Both the position numbers and the translations under genes were made by a program. Source: Lytechinus pictus (taxonomy: Eukaryota > Echinodermata > Echinoidea > Temnopleuroida > Toxopneustidae). Taken from it: a stretch of DNA of 64,000 nucleotides. Location: NCBI RefSeq assembly GCF_037042905.1, contig NC_087252.1, positions 18,369,701 to 18,433,700 of the forward strand. The letters are read 5' to 3'. A model generated the notes under the pieces. The model ran no database searches, was not told where the DNA came from, and saw only the letters and a program-made list of their open reading frames with translations. Positions within the stretch are counted from its first letter, which is position 1. The number at the start of each line of letters is the position of its first letter. Below are positions 1-14,200 of the stretch, in pieces.

Positions 1-2281
1 ATACACCCGATCACTTTCAAAATCATTCCGCGACGCCGTAACATAATATAATAATTTTGTTCATCCATGGAAATCTTATTTAAAAAAAACTGATCGAATA
101 ACCAAACTCAGGTCCATTGGCCAGCAAACGACATTAAAGGAAAAAAACTAGAAAATCAAATTCAGTTATACTTTTAAAATGAAAAACAAAACTGGATATT
201 CAAAACGCGTGTTTATCTGTTTATATGTTAGGCCGGTGCCAGTGCTTACAAATATTTGCCATAAAGTTCATTTATTCAAGCGACACAGACACAGTTAATT
301 AACACAATTTCAAGGCAGGTATCAAATTTGAGATTAAATTAGGATTTTTAATATCTTATTCCAAGTATTGTCACTTTTGCAATATTATTGTTTCATAATT
401 ATGTTTGGTTTTAGTACTCACAATTTTGCAACCGTTTTCATAATTATGATAAGTTTGCATTGATGTCTTTCATGATATTAGTTTTATACACTCTTGCAGT
501 AGTAATAATATTCTTTATAGTATAATACAAATTATATATCATAATCCCGCCCCTTTTCTTCTCTCCTTCTCCCCCTTCTTCCTCTCCTTATTATTCTATC
601 CTTGATTTGTTCACATGATATTGGTCCAATCATTATAGGATCAGAAACAACGGCGATAAACAAAATATTTCAGCCAGTTTGCCGATCAGCATATTTTCAG
701 CCGGGGAGAATCAAGTCTATACTTTCCAGAAAATCAAAGTAAAATTGTTTTGCGCATTGTGATTTGTTTACTCTCCGAAGTTTTAAAATGTTTGCAAGGC
801 AATAACACTGTACATAAACATCCAACCCCCCATTAGGCCTCCTGTACATTGCAAAATTGTACGACTGCATGCGCGCATTTGATATGCAAATTTTGCTGTC
901 AACAAACTTTTCTATACATTGATCGCAAGTAAGAAAGTATACTTTTATATACATATTTATAAATATGATGGGATGGTTGCCAGCAAAGGAAATCTAAATC
1001 ATCAATTTTTAACTGAATCAATGCATAAATCATTTCCAAATATCAATAAAAAGTCATTTTATGATTCGCGAGTTTTTGTGATGTTGGTTTACATCAGCGT
1101 GTAAGACATGGGGAAAAGGGATCGAGTTATTATAGGCCCTATTGTGTAGATATATATGGAAAATGAATTATAACAATTATCTAAAGTGAAGAAATAAATT
1201 ATTAGCAATCAGCATAATAGTAATTAGGAAACTATGAACTATAAAAATACAATCGTGGTTTTTTTTTTCGATGCAGCGTCTCAGATGCATCAGACACTGT
1301 GATATGGCCTATGAATTTTCTTAGGTTAATGTACATCAAATCATATTAAAACACATTAAATTTATTTATCAGGACCTAGGCCTAAATGTTATTTTTGATA
1401 TTCATCTCTTCCAAATCATTAGAAAATAGAAGTCATATTAATGTATCGAAATTTTACCTAAGCAAAAACAATTGGGACTTTAAATCGTTTGCCTGTATTA
1501 TAGCTGTATCGGCCTATATTATGCGCTATAGATAGGCCTATATAGGCCTTTTGACCTCAGTTTTGCTAGATTTTTGTTGTATTTGAACTTTAATCCAGTG
1601 CAATATTTACAATTTTGCTTTTCCATATGCTTTCGTGCTCATATGTCATCAATTTGTCATGTTCTGTGCTCATCCGTGTACATGCCCCATAGGTACTGTA
1701 CGCGCATGGCAGGCTGCGAATACCTATCGAGCAATGGCGGACGGTCTCCACGTAATCACAGCGATTTGACGAAGTACGCCCTCTAGCGTTACTAGTATAC
1801 ATCTCTATGGTACAACAAGACTTTTTAAACGTCCATAACTTGCTTATTTTATAACCGATTTTGATGAAACTTTTTTTAAATTGTTGCTCTCATTTTACTC
1901 TTTCCAATAAGATTGCTTCTCTTCTAGGGTTTTGGTTTCCTTTAAATCTTTACTCAAAGGGAGAGATTTGACTTTAAAAATGCTCTCTGAGCTCAGTGAG
2001 TTGTAACGTTCCAGTTACCTGTGTCGTAAGAAAGAAGCCCTGAAAAAAATCACACAGGTCTCAAAATAATTCAAGATACATACATGTGTTCCTGTTGTTA
2101 TCCCTTCCCTTGGAGACATCATGAGTGTCTTCAAATTTTTTTGTTTTCTTCTCGGTCGTTTTTTTTTCATATTCATGAACAATACTACATTGTAATTACA
2201 GCACACATCATGATCAAAGTTATAGGATTTTTAAGACCTCTGTAAATGTTACCAATGTCTCTTGTACTTCTGTTTGATTCA
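1..2281. other. AT-rich upstream region and 5' intron of the zinc-finger gene
   Basis: No convincing coding exon is visible. The first coding exon of the zinc-finger gene begins after a splice acceptor at 2280-2282, so at least one non-coding exon and the promoter should lie here or to the left. The only CpG-richer patch is about 1675-1795. It contains CAATGGCGG at 1732-1740, which resembles the core of a YY1 site, a common motif near TATA-less start sites. That is a weak guess at a promoter. The palindromic octamer TAGGCCTA and near matches recur at about 1377 and 1510-1550. A pyrimidine-rich run is at 547-595. Confidence 0.35.
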
Positions 2282-2294
2282 GGTCATAATCGCC

Positions 2295-5200
2295 ATGGAA
2301 ACGGATGTGAGTACAGACCAACCAGGTTCATCCACCATGGCGACCATTGTAAACCCAGCGAGCGTAGAAGCAGCAGACATCAAGCAAGGTGTCAACACCG
2401 ATGTCCCTTCAGGAACTACCATCACAGTTGTCGATGCATCCCAGACATCTGATCTTGGAGGTACATCATTAAAAATAAAAGGGGAAAAATAGTGATAATA
2501 ATAATAATAATGATAATAATGATATAATGATAATGATAATATAATGATAGTGATGATGATGATGCTAATGATGTGGATGATGATGATGGTGATGAAGATA
2601 ATGAAAGTAATATAAATAATTGAAATAATATTAATAACAATGTTCAGTAACAACAAAAATAAATATGTAGTCAGTATTTTTGACATATCTTTTACTTTCC
2701 AGTGGACAGATTTTGATTTAGAATTATAATGTTGGATGAATACGGAGGAGCATGAAAATAATTCATTTAGTTTTCTGTAGAATGCTTCACTCTGCCAAAG
2801 CTGATGGGGACAGACACTTTTCCCCAAAACTTGTTCACCCTATCCTATTCCCTTATAGTAATTTTTTGTTGTTGTAAGTTAATTTTTCTTTTAACATTTT
2901 TCTGTAGTATAATAGTGACATATTAAAGGCATAAAATACCTGTCAATACTTTCATAATAGTTGAATAATGAAGTTTTTAAAAACACTTCTATTTCATAGT
3001 ACATTAGAATAAAATTTAGAGAGAGTTGCTAAAGAATGGTAAAATAGAGATGCATTGCTTTTCTATAAAGTAAGGAAAGCTGCTACAAATGTATATCTCC
3101 CCCTCCCCCTATTTGAGGATTAAGAGGGTTCATAGAAAAGTGATAATCATATTTCAGTGCTGTAAGTGAGGAGGATCAATCTATTTTGATGAGACAGGAA
3201 ATTGGTAATAAAGAAACAGTGAGAATTAGGGAAGAAAGGAATATGTGTTTGTATGGGGGAAATAGTAAAAGAGAGAGAGAGGGGAATGAAGATAACTCTG
3301 GGGGAAGGGGGCAGTCGTATTATTGCTAGTATCCAAATGGATTTAATTTAGCCTGGCTTTATAAACTTTTCAAAATAATTTCTTGTGATTTTGGCAATCT
3401 GTATAAATTCAGTCAAGAAATTTATTCAGTGAGATTTTTCAGTGAAATTTGCATATATTTGCCGTAGTTTGGATCTTTGCCAGATGAAACTCAATACAAC
3501 ATACACTGAAAGTTCATATGATACACAATACTTTCTCTTCAATCACTCAGGCTTTCTCATGTGTTAGAACGTTGGGTAGTAAATAGGTGCAAAGTATGTG
3601 CACAAAATGTGAGAAAATTAAGAAAACTCTGAATTCATTTGGGCAGCCGTGTGAACAGAAGTTTGCATAGTGTATTAGGAAACGAGCAGTCTTTGGTAAT
3701 GACAATGTGAACTTCCCTGTTGCAACAAAGACAGGAAGTTTGCGATACTTGCACACGTGGTCAATAGGCCTTCCTGGATCAGCATGTGAACAAAGTTCAC
3801 GCTAGAACAGAATTGCTGCAGAAATTTCTTGACTCTCATAATTTAATTCAAATTATTACATGTAAATATGTACTGTGCACATGTGTGTCCTTATAGCTTT
3901 TAATACTTGAGTAAAATTTATACCGAAGTTTATTTTCCTGTTTCACTTTCACTTTGTTCCTGCAAAGAATTTAAAAAAATGGCAAACTTTGTTGCAATTC
4001 AGAGGATTCACTTCCTTCTTTTCTTAGAAAGATTGTTTTTCATGCATGTCTGCAATCACCTCAAACTTTGTATATTACATAGCTTTTGTTCACTAGTGGT
4101 ATAAATTTCCTCTTTTCTTTGAAGGGCATTTCAAACTCGTAGTCAACACAAACAAATGAATCCATTGAGATACATTTTTTTTTTAGATCATGGCTGAAGA
4201 TTTTCTTTTTTTTGTTTTACTTTGCTTTTTTTTGGAGAGAGGTTAGATATGATTTGATTTTTTTCTATGTTTAGTTAATTTTTGTTATGGTATTACATGT
4301 AGGCCTATATTATTTATGGAGTTTATTTTTTGTTAGTCTTGTTTAATATTCATTTTCCAAAAAACTCTTCATGGAGTTTATATTACATTTACATTTCTGC
4401 TCTTTAATTACAATTACATTCAATTACGCTAAAGGCCTACATGTAGCAGGGTCTGTTATTCGTGCCGACCTTTAGATAACAATTGTACATTTTTTTCGAT
4501 TTCATTTTTGTTGAGATAAATAGAATTAAGTGTTTTTTTTTTTATTTATAGGTCTTCTACAGGCATCCGAGATGATGGAGATAATCACACAGGAGGTTAC
4601 TACACTCGCCCAAGCTAATGGAGGGGTCACAGAGGCAATTACAACAGTCGCACCTGTCATGGCGCAGAATGGGGGTAAGTTTGCGCCCCTCCTTCCAATG
4701 GTCATTATGATCCAAGGACCTCCTCTATTCTTTCTTCTTTCCCTTTTGTTCCTTCTTTCTTCTTTCTTCCTTTTATTTTGTCTACTTTTTCTCCTCTTAA
4801 ACTTTTTTTTCTGCCTTCAATAAAATGGGGCCTAAGCCATACTATTCTGCTCTATAAGCCCTGATTAGTGCATTTTGATTTAAGGCAAATGAAAATCTGT
4901 ACTCCAATATAATTGTTATTTCGTCCTGAAAGTGATTAAAACTTGATTTACAGTACTAATGTATTATCCCTTTATTCTGTGTACATAGTAGATAAAACTA
5001 AATTATGTAGAATTTAGTTTGTGTAGACGTCTCTTGTTATGTCTAGTAAGCATCTGGCATGCGTTCATCTAGACAGGATCTACCTATGGTAAAAAAGTGT
5101 GCATAATAAAATGAAATAAAATAGTGCCGGCCGCACAGAAACGTTGTTAGCCTAACAGAGTGCTAAGAGTAAGCCCAGTCACATCTTCCAGAATGTCAAT

Positions 5201-8200
5201 GTGTAAGTAATGCATTGTTGTAACATTGGGCATCGCTGCCACATTACCGGTTGTAACAGGACCTCTGTTAGCGCTAACAACGTTTCTGTGCGGTCAGTCC
5301 AGGTCTATTGTGAAAGGCATGTTAGTGATTCATTTCATGTGTTATTTTTCTTAGTGATCTTCATGTATTCTAGTATTCCTTTTTTCATGTAGGAAAAAAA
5401 ATTAAACCGCAATACCTGGTGTTCTGATAAGATGGCAATCCAATGACAAGTCTTCAGGGTGTCCAGAACATCTTGTTTAAAGTATGCACATTTTTGAATG
5501 TGTGCTTGTAGGCTATGAATGAATGTGATTTCAATAAACCTCTACGTAAAGTTCATGTTAAATTTTATGCATACTTTTCAAACAAAAGGTTGTTCTAGAC
5601 AACATGAAACCTTGCCAGACATAGCAACAACATATGCGTACATTGGATTCCAAGTATGATGGTTTATTCATTGCTAACAGGTGAGAGGGACATCTTGTCC
5701 CAGGTTCACATGAAAGAAGCATGCATAACTCAAAGCAGCCAAGTCTACTGATTTCATTCATTAGTTCTGGTACTGAAAAAGAATGACAATACTTCTGATG
5801 GATTCATGCAAAATACTGATTGATGTTTCAGTTTTATGTGTTGTCCTATCAGGCGCGTATCCAGCATCAGATCCTACAAAGAATTTCATGGGCCCAATTG
5901 TCTGGGGACAATAGTGGCTCTATTATGCTTTTGCATGGGCCCCCATACATTTCTTTGTCATAGTTGATGCTGGATACGCTAGTGCCTCTGGTATTTCTTC
6001 GAAAATTCTGATGTCCTGACCTGATTTCCATCTTTTAAAATGCTGCAATTTTCTTGTGGACTTTGGCAGCTCTGATCATTAATTATTGAGTAAGCATGCC
6101 TAATACAGAATTTGGTTGTCAATTGATTTGTTGTATTTTTTTTAAACAGTTGTTCTTCAAGCTTCTGAGCTAATGAAACAAATCATGGAACAGGTGAATA
6201 TCAAACAGGAGGACGGGGAAGACGCTCCACAGACGGTCTATGCTGAAATCAGACCACCAGAACGTGAGTAAAACCATGGACATGCATGTATGATGGATGG
6301 ACATTCATTGGTTTGTTAATGAATTCACTGGTATGCAACTGTCATTGTCCTATGAATAACATTCTCCTCTGAATAACATTCTCCTCAATCCTCATTGTTA
6401 GCTACTTTGTTCCTTCCCGGTCTGCTAATTTGTCTTGCTAATTTCTCAGCAATGTACAATTTCTTGCAGAATCCTAGGGCACATATATTTATCATACCTG
6501 GGTGGTTATTTGATTGGATTCTGTAGGCCTATACAAATAATGAATGTGTGCAATGGGAAGAATATTTTCATCTTTCATCGAATGTGAATATTCTTTCCAT
6601 TGCACAAATATTTACATTCATTATTTGTTTTATATAACTCATAAGTTAAAAAGTTTTTAAAAGTGTAAAAAAGGAATAAAATAGATAAAAGATTTGATAG
6701 GCCTATTTCCAGCAATTCTTTTTCTCTGATAATTGCTAGCCGGCCTACGCTGGATTCCACCATGTATCGACATCTCATCAGACCTTTGCTTTAATTCTTT
6801 TGTGATGACGCGCATTGCTTCATGGATCTGAGTCGAGTGCGCACAGTCAGTTTGATCTGCGCTAACTTCATGCGCGCAAACACACACATACATAAAAAGG
6901 TAAGTAGACATATCATACACATGATTATACTGAGGGAGCGCTAGCGTACTGTGCGATGGAAAATTTAAATATGCATGCAGTAAAGAATGAAACAAATATT
7001 GAACACCTTTCAACCAATCAGATGGCAAGAATTTTTGTTTGTATACAATACAAACTGATTTGTTAATTGTTACCCAGACTGGCATTTATCTTTAAAAATC
7101 ATTTACAAATATTAAATCCTGGAAAGAAATTCTTTTTTTTTTCTCTCTAAATTTGTTTACCCTATAATTTATGATCCCGTTACCCTTGTACTTATTTCCT
7201 TTATAGAGATGATGATAGAAGACCCAAGCTCTGGCCAAGATAAACAAACAGGTATGTGTATGAAAAGGTGGAAAAATAGTGTGGTGTTGTGGTCTTTGGG
7301 GGCATCGACAATCAAGGTACACATGGACAAGTCGTTTTTCTGTTTCTGTCACGAAGATTTTCCTTTCTCATTTCATTTTTGAAAACTCAAAGACAAAATC
7401 GCAACACGGTTTCAGCTCTGTGAAAATTTGTCTTGTCTCTATGATTTCCGAAAATGTTTTCTTTCATGAATATCAAAGAGGGCCTTCAATGTAAAAAAAA
7501 TGACTACTTCAAATATGGCTACAGCATTTGTGTGCTATTTTATACTATGATACGTCTTTATGTATTCAAGTCGGGCATGGCGGCGGCGGTAATACGTGCA
7601 CACACATCATTTCCGTCATATATTCACCACAATTACTTTGAATTCTATCTAAATAGTGAAATATGGCTCTTGAACCTTTTCTTTACATAGACAGCTATAT
7701 CTGTAAAGCGCTTCTTAAGCGATGTCTTTCTGTTGTATTAAGCGTTATATAAAAACAAAATATTTTTATTTGAAAAATTATTTTTCGCATAAATTCTAGG
7801 GTTGGTTGACACATTTGCTATGTATACCGACGACGAGAATCAACCAGAGGAGATGGTTCATCAACAATCAGATAACATGGGTGGTTCAACCAAGGTTCTT
7901 CATGTTCAAGCTACGCAGGAACCAGTGGAAGGAGATCCCAACAGTGTTGAGGCCTCAAGGTAGGACTCTCTCTGGCCCCCAAATCACTGAGGTCGTTTGA
8001 AATCTGTTATTTGAAACCATGGTTTATATTTCATCCATAAAAATCACTTCGTACATTGAGATGGGCAGTAAGTCGACTGCACTTATGCAGAGCTGCCAAC
8101 CATTACGTTTTTGCCGTAATCATTACGTTTTTTCATTCAAATTACGGCATTATGGTTTTTCTTTTCAAATTACGTTTTTTGACAATTTTGATAATGTGTG

Positions 8201-11200
8201 TACATAATTGTATGTATGTGGAGTGCGTGTTGAGCCCACTGAACTAGAAATACGTATTTCTAGTTCAGTGGTTGAGCCCGAGATGAGCCTGGTATTTGCG
8301 CGTGCAAAGTCGCCCGCCGGCCGGTTTTCCAACGCACTTTAATAATTTGATAGCGTGCACGTACATATACGTTAGTTGAATATGCGAGCGGCATGCATGG
8401 TACGAATCGCGATGTATAGCGACTGGTAAATACGTCTGTAAGGATGATGACGTCATCCAAGATGGCAACTTACGATGACAAACGAAAGGATCGAGGATGA
8501 TTATGTTTTGATCATCATTTGAAAGGAAATAACAGTAACTGCGGTCTAAGGTACGATATTTCTGAATTTTATATATTTTATCTTAAATTTGCATGTAATT
8601 TCTTTCCTATAAAGTGATGTTTTATGTACAAAAAAACGATCCGAAAATCAGATTTCAGAATTTAGATCTAACGTTACTGCTAATACGTTGTCTTTACGCA
8701 CGGGCCAACACTCTTCAGGTGATCGAGCCAACGTTTGTTCTTGCAGCGCAGAGCGAGGAGTACGATGAATTGGGTAGGGTAATTCCCAAATGTAGTAAGA
8801 GAAGAGTCCATTTGTAATGGAGGGGGATTTGGAGGTTTGAGGGAAATTATAATTCCATTTGCAAAATTTTACAAAAATACTCATCATATATATTAAAGAT
8901 TGAATCATCAAAAGATATTTTTCATATACTTTAAAATTAATTGTTGTGATAAAGAAATGAAATTTTGAGGCTATTTTCTTGAATTGATTAATATCAATTC
9001 CCTTCGGATAACGGTACTGTCTGGTTAATTTTCATCAACTCGTAATCGTATCAAACAAATACGATGAATTCGGCTTTGAAAAGACCTGGAAAGCTCTTCA
9101 TTGTCCCTTGAAGTAATAATTCTGGGTGATATTCAACATTTATTGATAGTTTCACATGATTTATACTAGAGAGATGTCCTACTGCCTTTGGAATTCATTA
9201 AAAAAGTCGGCACTTTAGCATTCAGTTTAGCAGGAATGGGAAGATTTCTTCCCCGGTTCTGGCGGCCTAGATGTCTGCTCTATAGTGCCGTCACTGCTGG
9301 GGATGATTGAGTGTGCGTGCAGTGTGATTGAGGCTGAGCTGTGCACATCGTGAAGTGATTTACGATGGGACTTTTGTGGAATGATTTCAACTTCTTATCT
9401 ATAGATCTATTTGAATTTTAGATTAGATTGATTTATGAATGTTACATGTACACTTCCATTTTATGACACTTTAATTTTAAAGGGTACTGTTTGGCAAAAA
9501 CAATGTTACTTGGGAAGAGAAGTCTGAATTGATGTCAACTTTTTTTTTATATTTCTCTTAGTCTACAATTTGGTAGTTTTGTCAGGAAACTCAACATAAA
9601 ACAATTAATTATTTTAGAAGTGGAAAGGAAGCCCCAGAAAAATGGGGCCCTAAAAATGTTCACCAGAACTGATTTTGGTGCCCCTGAAAGAATTTTTTCT
9701 CGACAGATCTTCACTTTGATAAGTGCCGGAGTAGGTTGCACTACAAAATGAAAGGCCTACTTGTCATTTTTAGAAAAATTTGCCTAGGTGCCCATTTGAC
9801 TAGAATAAAAGTGGCCTTCATGTCCTTTAGAATGGCCTTGATACCCCTTGAAATTTTGGGGCATCCAAGGCCACTTTGCCGGTTGCCCCAAGCTGAAAGT
9901 GCCCATTTGAAAATGGCCTTGCCCCTCTCAATTCTTAATTCAAGCCCTGCTACTGACTTAATTAAAATAAGGGTCCAATTTGTAACGCTCCGTTACTTAG
10001 CCCAGACTAGGCCTAGAGATTAACTTTTTTTTAATTGTTCACTGCATACATACTTTTTGCATTGGATGTTTGTCGCATGTCGTTTTAAGGTTCGTTTTAA
10101 CACATTCCTTTTTTTTGTTGGAAATTCCTTTTTTTGGCCATAATGATTCCTTTTTTTGCTTGCACAAGGTTGGCAGCTCTGCTTATGTGCCAACTGTATA
10201 GGTAAAGTAAATTGCATAAATAGTCGACTCATGAATATGTTAACCTTAGTAACAAGCATGGATAATAATAATTGTCAGTTCTTGTATAGCGTATAACACA
10301 TTATGAATAACGTCTCAATGCGCTTCCAAAGGACTTGGATATTATTACCTCGGCTGTAGCTCAAGCAGCTAGCTTCCAGCGCTCGGCATGTCAAGGAATA
10401 AATCCCTGCCAGGTACCCATTCACCTCACCTAGGTTGAGTGCAGCACAATGTGGATAATTATCTTGCTGAAGGAAACTACGCCATGGCTGGGATTTGAAC
10501 CCACGACCCTCTGTTGCAAAGTCCGGAGACTAATCCACTGGGCCACAACGCTCCATGGATGATGATTCACATTCAGTTCAGAATTAACAGAGCAAAAACT
10601 TCTTTCAATGTCGTTGATCGGCACACTTACAGTGGTTGTCAATATTCCTTAGCCTTTTATATTTTGTGCTAAATTTTATCAAAGTAGGCATTTTCATTGA
10701 AAAAACATATTAACAATAAGTCGAAAGAACATAGAAACACATGAGAAATTTCATAAAACAGGAAATCAATCATCAATTTGCTTTAAATAGTTTATTTACT
10801 AATGGGGCATTGCAAGAAACTTGCGATCAATTGCAAGTCTATTTTTCGTTCCCGAAATCAAGCATATGCCGTGCAGTTAATTGCAAATTTGCGATTGATT
10901 GCTAATCTGCTCCATGAAACAAAGGGTGTAATCTGATTTGAAATAGCTAGAAGTGATCAATCAATTGTAAAATTGCAACAGAATATTTGCGATTGATTGC
11001 AACACCCCTAAGAAGGCTTAAAGAGTGTATGGACTAAATATTGATATTTGCACATTTCTTGATTTAGAACAGAATTCTCATTTCATGAATTTATAAATTT
11101 GCATGATCATGGGAATTTCACAATTCTCCACAAAATTAACTATAACTACCCAGTATATAATGCTATGGACGACATGCTTGCTGATTTTCGGCACGTTTGC

Positions 11201-14200
11201 GCAGTCGACGACTAATACCTCGGTCACATTTATTTGCTCTACAGCGGCCGTACGTCGAGTCGAAAACAGCCGTTTTATTCATTTTTATTCAAACCACCTA
11301 TTTAGCTGGTACAAAAAATGTTGAAACTGCTGTTTTCGCCATAGAGCAAATGTGACCGAGGTGTTAGATCCTGAGGGGGATGACTCCTGTTGATATACCA
11401 CTGAAAGAGACTATGCGTAAAATTGAACTTCATTGGCATTTCTTAGTGGATGGCTGGTGTATAGTAGCACGGTTTCCTTGCATGACCTTCTATAATCTTA
11501 ACTAATAATCCAATTTATATCGTCTTCAGGACGATATAAATGCTCTCCATTATTGGTCATTATTACCTTTATAATAATAATGGTATTTATTCATCATCGT
11601 AATCTCGAGCAAGCAGATACAAAATGATTTACAAAGTACTGTATAAAATGGTTAAAATACAAAACATTATTACAATAGCAGAAATTCTGAATTGTAGTAA
11701 CAATGTTTACACAATAGGTGGCCTATAACAAATTCCAAATATGTATTACAATTAAATATTAAGAAGTATAAATATAATGTGCACTTACAAAAGAAAAATA
11801 AATTGAGAAGGAAAAACAAACGAATGATCGAGAAAGAGAGAGAGAGAATATTTGTGTCTCACTGTGGATTGGTAATGACAATGAGCACGGTTTCAGTTTC
11901 AGTTCCTGGTATAACCTCCCCTTATCTATCCAATCATCCGATTCATATTCCCTTCAGGACGTTGACGGTTGTGATCACCAACTTCCCAGACCATCTCAAG
12001 ACACAGGTCCTCTCCTACAGCTGTATGTCATGTGGGAGTGCGTTCAACGAGGTCGTCGACCTCATGTCACATGTCTGCACAGGCACCGCCCCCCTCATTG
12101 CCAATGCCAGCAGCGTAGTCATCAACACAGGTACATGGAATAAGACTCTGAGTGTTGTTATAGCATCATTTGTGAGAGTGGTGATGATCGTGGTGATGGT
12201 GTTGTTGATGATGGTGATATTGATGATGGTGATTGTGATGATAATGGTGATGATGATGATTGATTATGAAAATCATTATGATGATACTGCTGCTGCTGCT
12301 GATGATGGTAATGATGATGATGGTGATGATGATGATGATAGTGTTGATGATAGTGTTGATGATAGTGTTGATGATAATGATGATGATGATGGTGATGATG
12401 ATGATGGTGTCGATAGTGCTGATGGTGATGATAATGATGATAGTGTTGATGATGATGACAATTATAATGGTGGTGGTGTTATAGTAACTTTGCCATCGAA
12501 TTGTAACTACCATGGTAACAATGCTCAATAGCCAATCAAAATAAGGGATTCACTGTAAGTTAACGCTGATGCAATGGGCCTCCACATCCTTTTGTTATGT
12601 AGTCCAGAAATGTATTCACTGACCCACTACATTATATAGAGATGCCAACCTTCACAAACTTAACAAAAATGATTTTGAGAGGTAAAACAGGACTTTCACC
12701 CTTATATTAACGAGAAACAGCCCCCCAATGTTACGTAAGAATCAATTGTTGAAAAGTGCGTATGTACATACATGACTGCAAGTCATACTTAACTCATATG
12801 AAACTCCTAGATTATGCGGAGCAATGTATTTTACCAAAGTCAAACAGATTTCTGTGCTGCTAAGAGATTCAAATTGGGCAGAGTCACCTGGATTTGTGAT
12901 GCTTTTTTCCCCTGCAGGTTTGGGTACAAGTGCTCCGGAGATTGACCCTAACAAGACCGTCATCAGCACCGCCGACCTCTTCTATCGATGTGACGAATGC
13001 CCAAAGAAATACGTCAAGAAGACGGACCTAGTCAGACATAAAAATGCTCACCATAAAAAGGGGGACACTGTCAAGGTATGTGTTTAAACTTTGAACAAAT
13101 GATCATTAGGTATTGTCACATACACTGTATACCTATAAAGCTTAAATTAAAGACCATCTTGCATGTTTCATTGATCGCAAAATCAGGCGAGACTCGTAAT
13201 TTGTGAACCACCTTGTTTAATATGTGATTTAGAACAACGATTTCATGTACACTTAATTCAGTTAGTTTATTTAGAATGTAGAAGAAGTGTGCAGTTCACC
13301 ATGCTCTTAATTTATTCCTGTTGTGAATCAATTGTAAAATGAATGTCTCGTCTTTTTTTCCTTATATTTTGTTTAGTTGAAGCATCCATTAGTAAACCGG
13401 GTGGACCTGTTAGATACAGCAAACATAGAACAGCAGCAGATGGTCGAAGAGAACATCATCATTACCGAAAATGGCCAGTTTCAGTGTGCTGTTTGCCTAA
13501 AGTGCTGTAAGCGGAAGTTTGATCTGAAACGTCATCTGTTAACCCACAGTAACATCAGAGACCGGCCGCACTCGTGCGAGCACTGTGACAAGAGATTCCT
13601 GACAGCCAGCCATCTTAGGCAGCATCTCCGGGCCCATGCTGGTATCAAACCGTTTGCGTGTGACGTGTGTGGGAAGACGTTTGCACGTTCCAGCGAGGTC
13701 ACGCGGCACAAGGTCATGCACCAGAGAGATGGAGGAGGAGGAGGCAGTGCTGGAGTCGAGGATGGAGTAGGAGATGGCATGATTGAAACCAACAATTCTG
13801 TAAACTCTGTAGAAGAGGATGAGATGGTTGTTCCGGAGGTGGTTCCGGTGTCGATGGTCTCAGCGCTGGGGTCTCTCAGCTACGAATGCACCGACTGTTC
13901 AGAGACATTCCTCAATAAGAAAGACTTGCAGCTTCACCTGTTTGAGAAGCACACGTTCCAATGCAAGCAGTGCGCCACAGTGTTCCCAACCGTAAGTACC
14001 TTGGAGCGGCACATGGCCGAGCACCGGGAGGAGGTGTACACCTGCATAGAATGTTCCATGGTGTTTGTCCACAAGAAACAGCTCAAACAGCACAACAAGC
14101 AGAAGCATCGGGAAAAGTATCGAGAAAAGCACCGGGAGAAGCACGCGGAACGGCAACGGGAGCAAGAGGACACGCAAGAGAACCGAACTGAGGACCAAGA

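Larger units (their letters stand above)
8079..10192. mobile_element. Possible 2.1-kb DNA element with 23-bp inverted ends
   Basis: GCACTTATGCAGAGCTGCCAACC at the left matches the inverse of GGTTGGCAGCTCTGCTTATGTGC at the right with two differences (positions 8079-8101 and 10170-10192). Subterminal short repeats are present: several ATTACGTTTTT on the left and several ATTCCTTTTTTT on the right. No transposase frame is visible. No clear target duplication is seen, so the pairing could be two independent short elements. It fills much of intron 5 of the zinc-finger gene. Confidence 0.4.

Noticed and set aside
10490..10556. tRNA gene on the minus strand
   Set aside because: A and B boxes are present, but the acceptor stem does not pair and the same head plus body occurs at 20125, so it is a SINE.
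11779..12531. 250-codon plus-strand frame ending in a D-rich tail
   Set aside because: Only 11958-12130 is an exon. The rest reads into intron sequence and the GAT tract past the donor at 12131.
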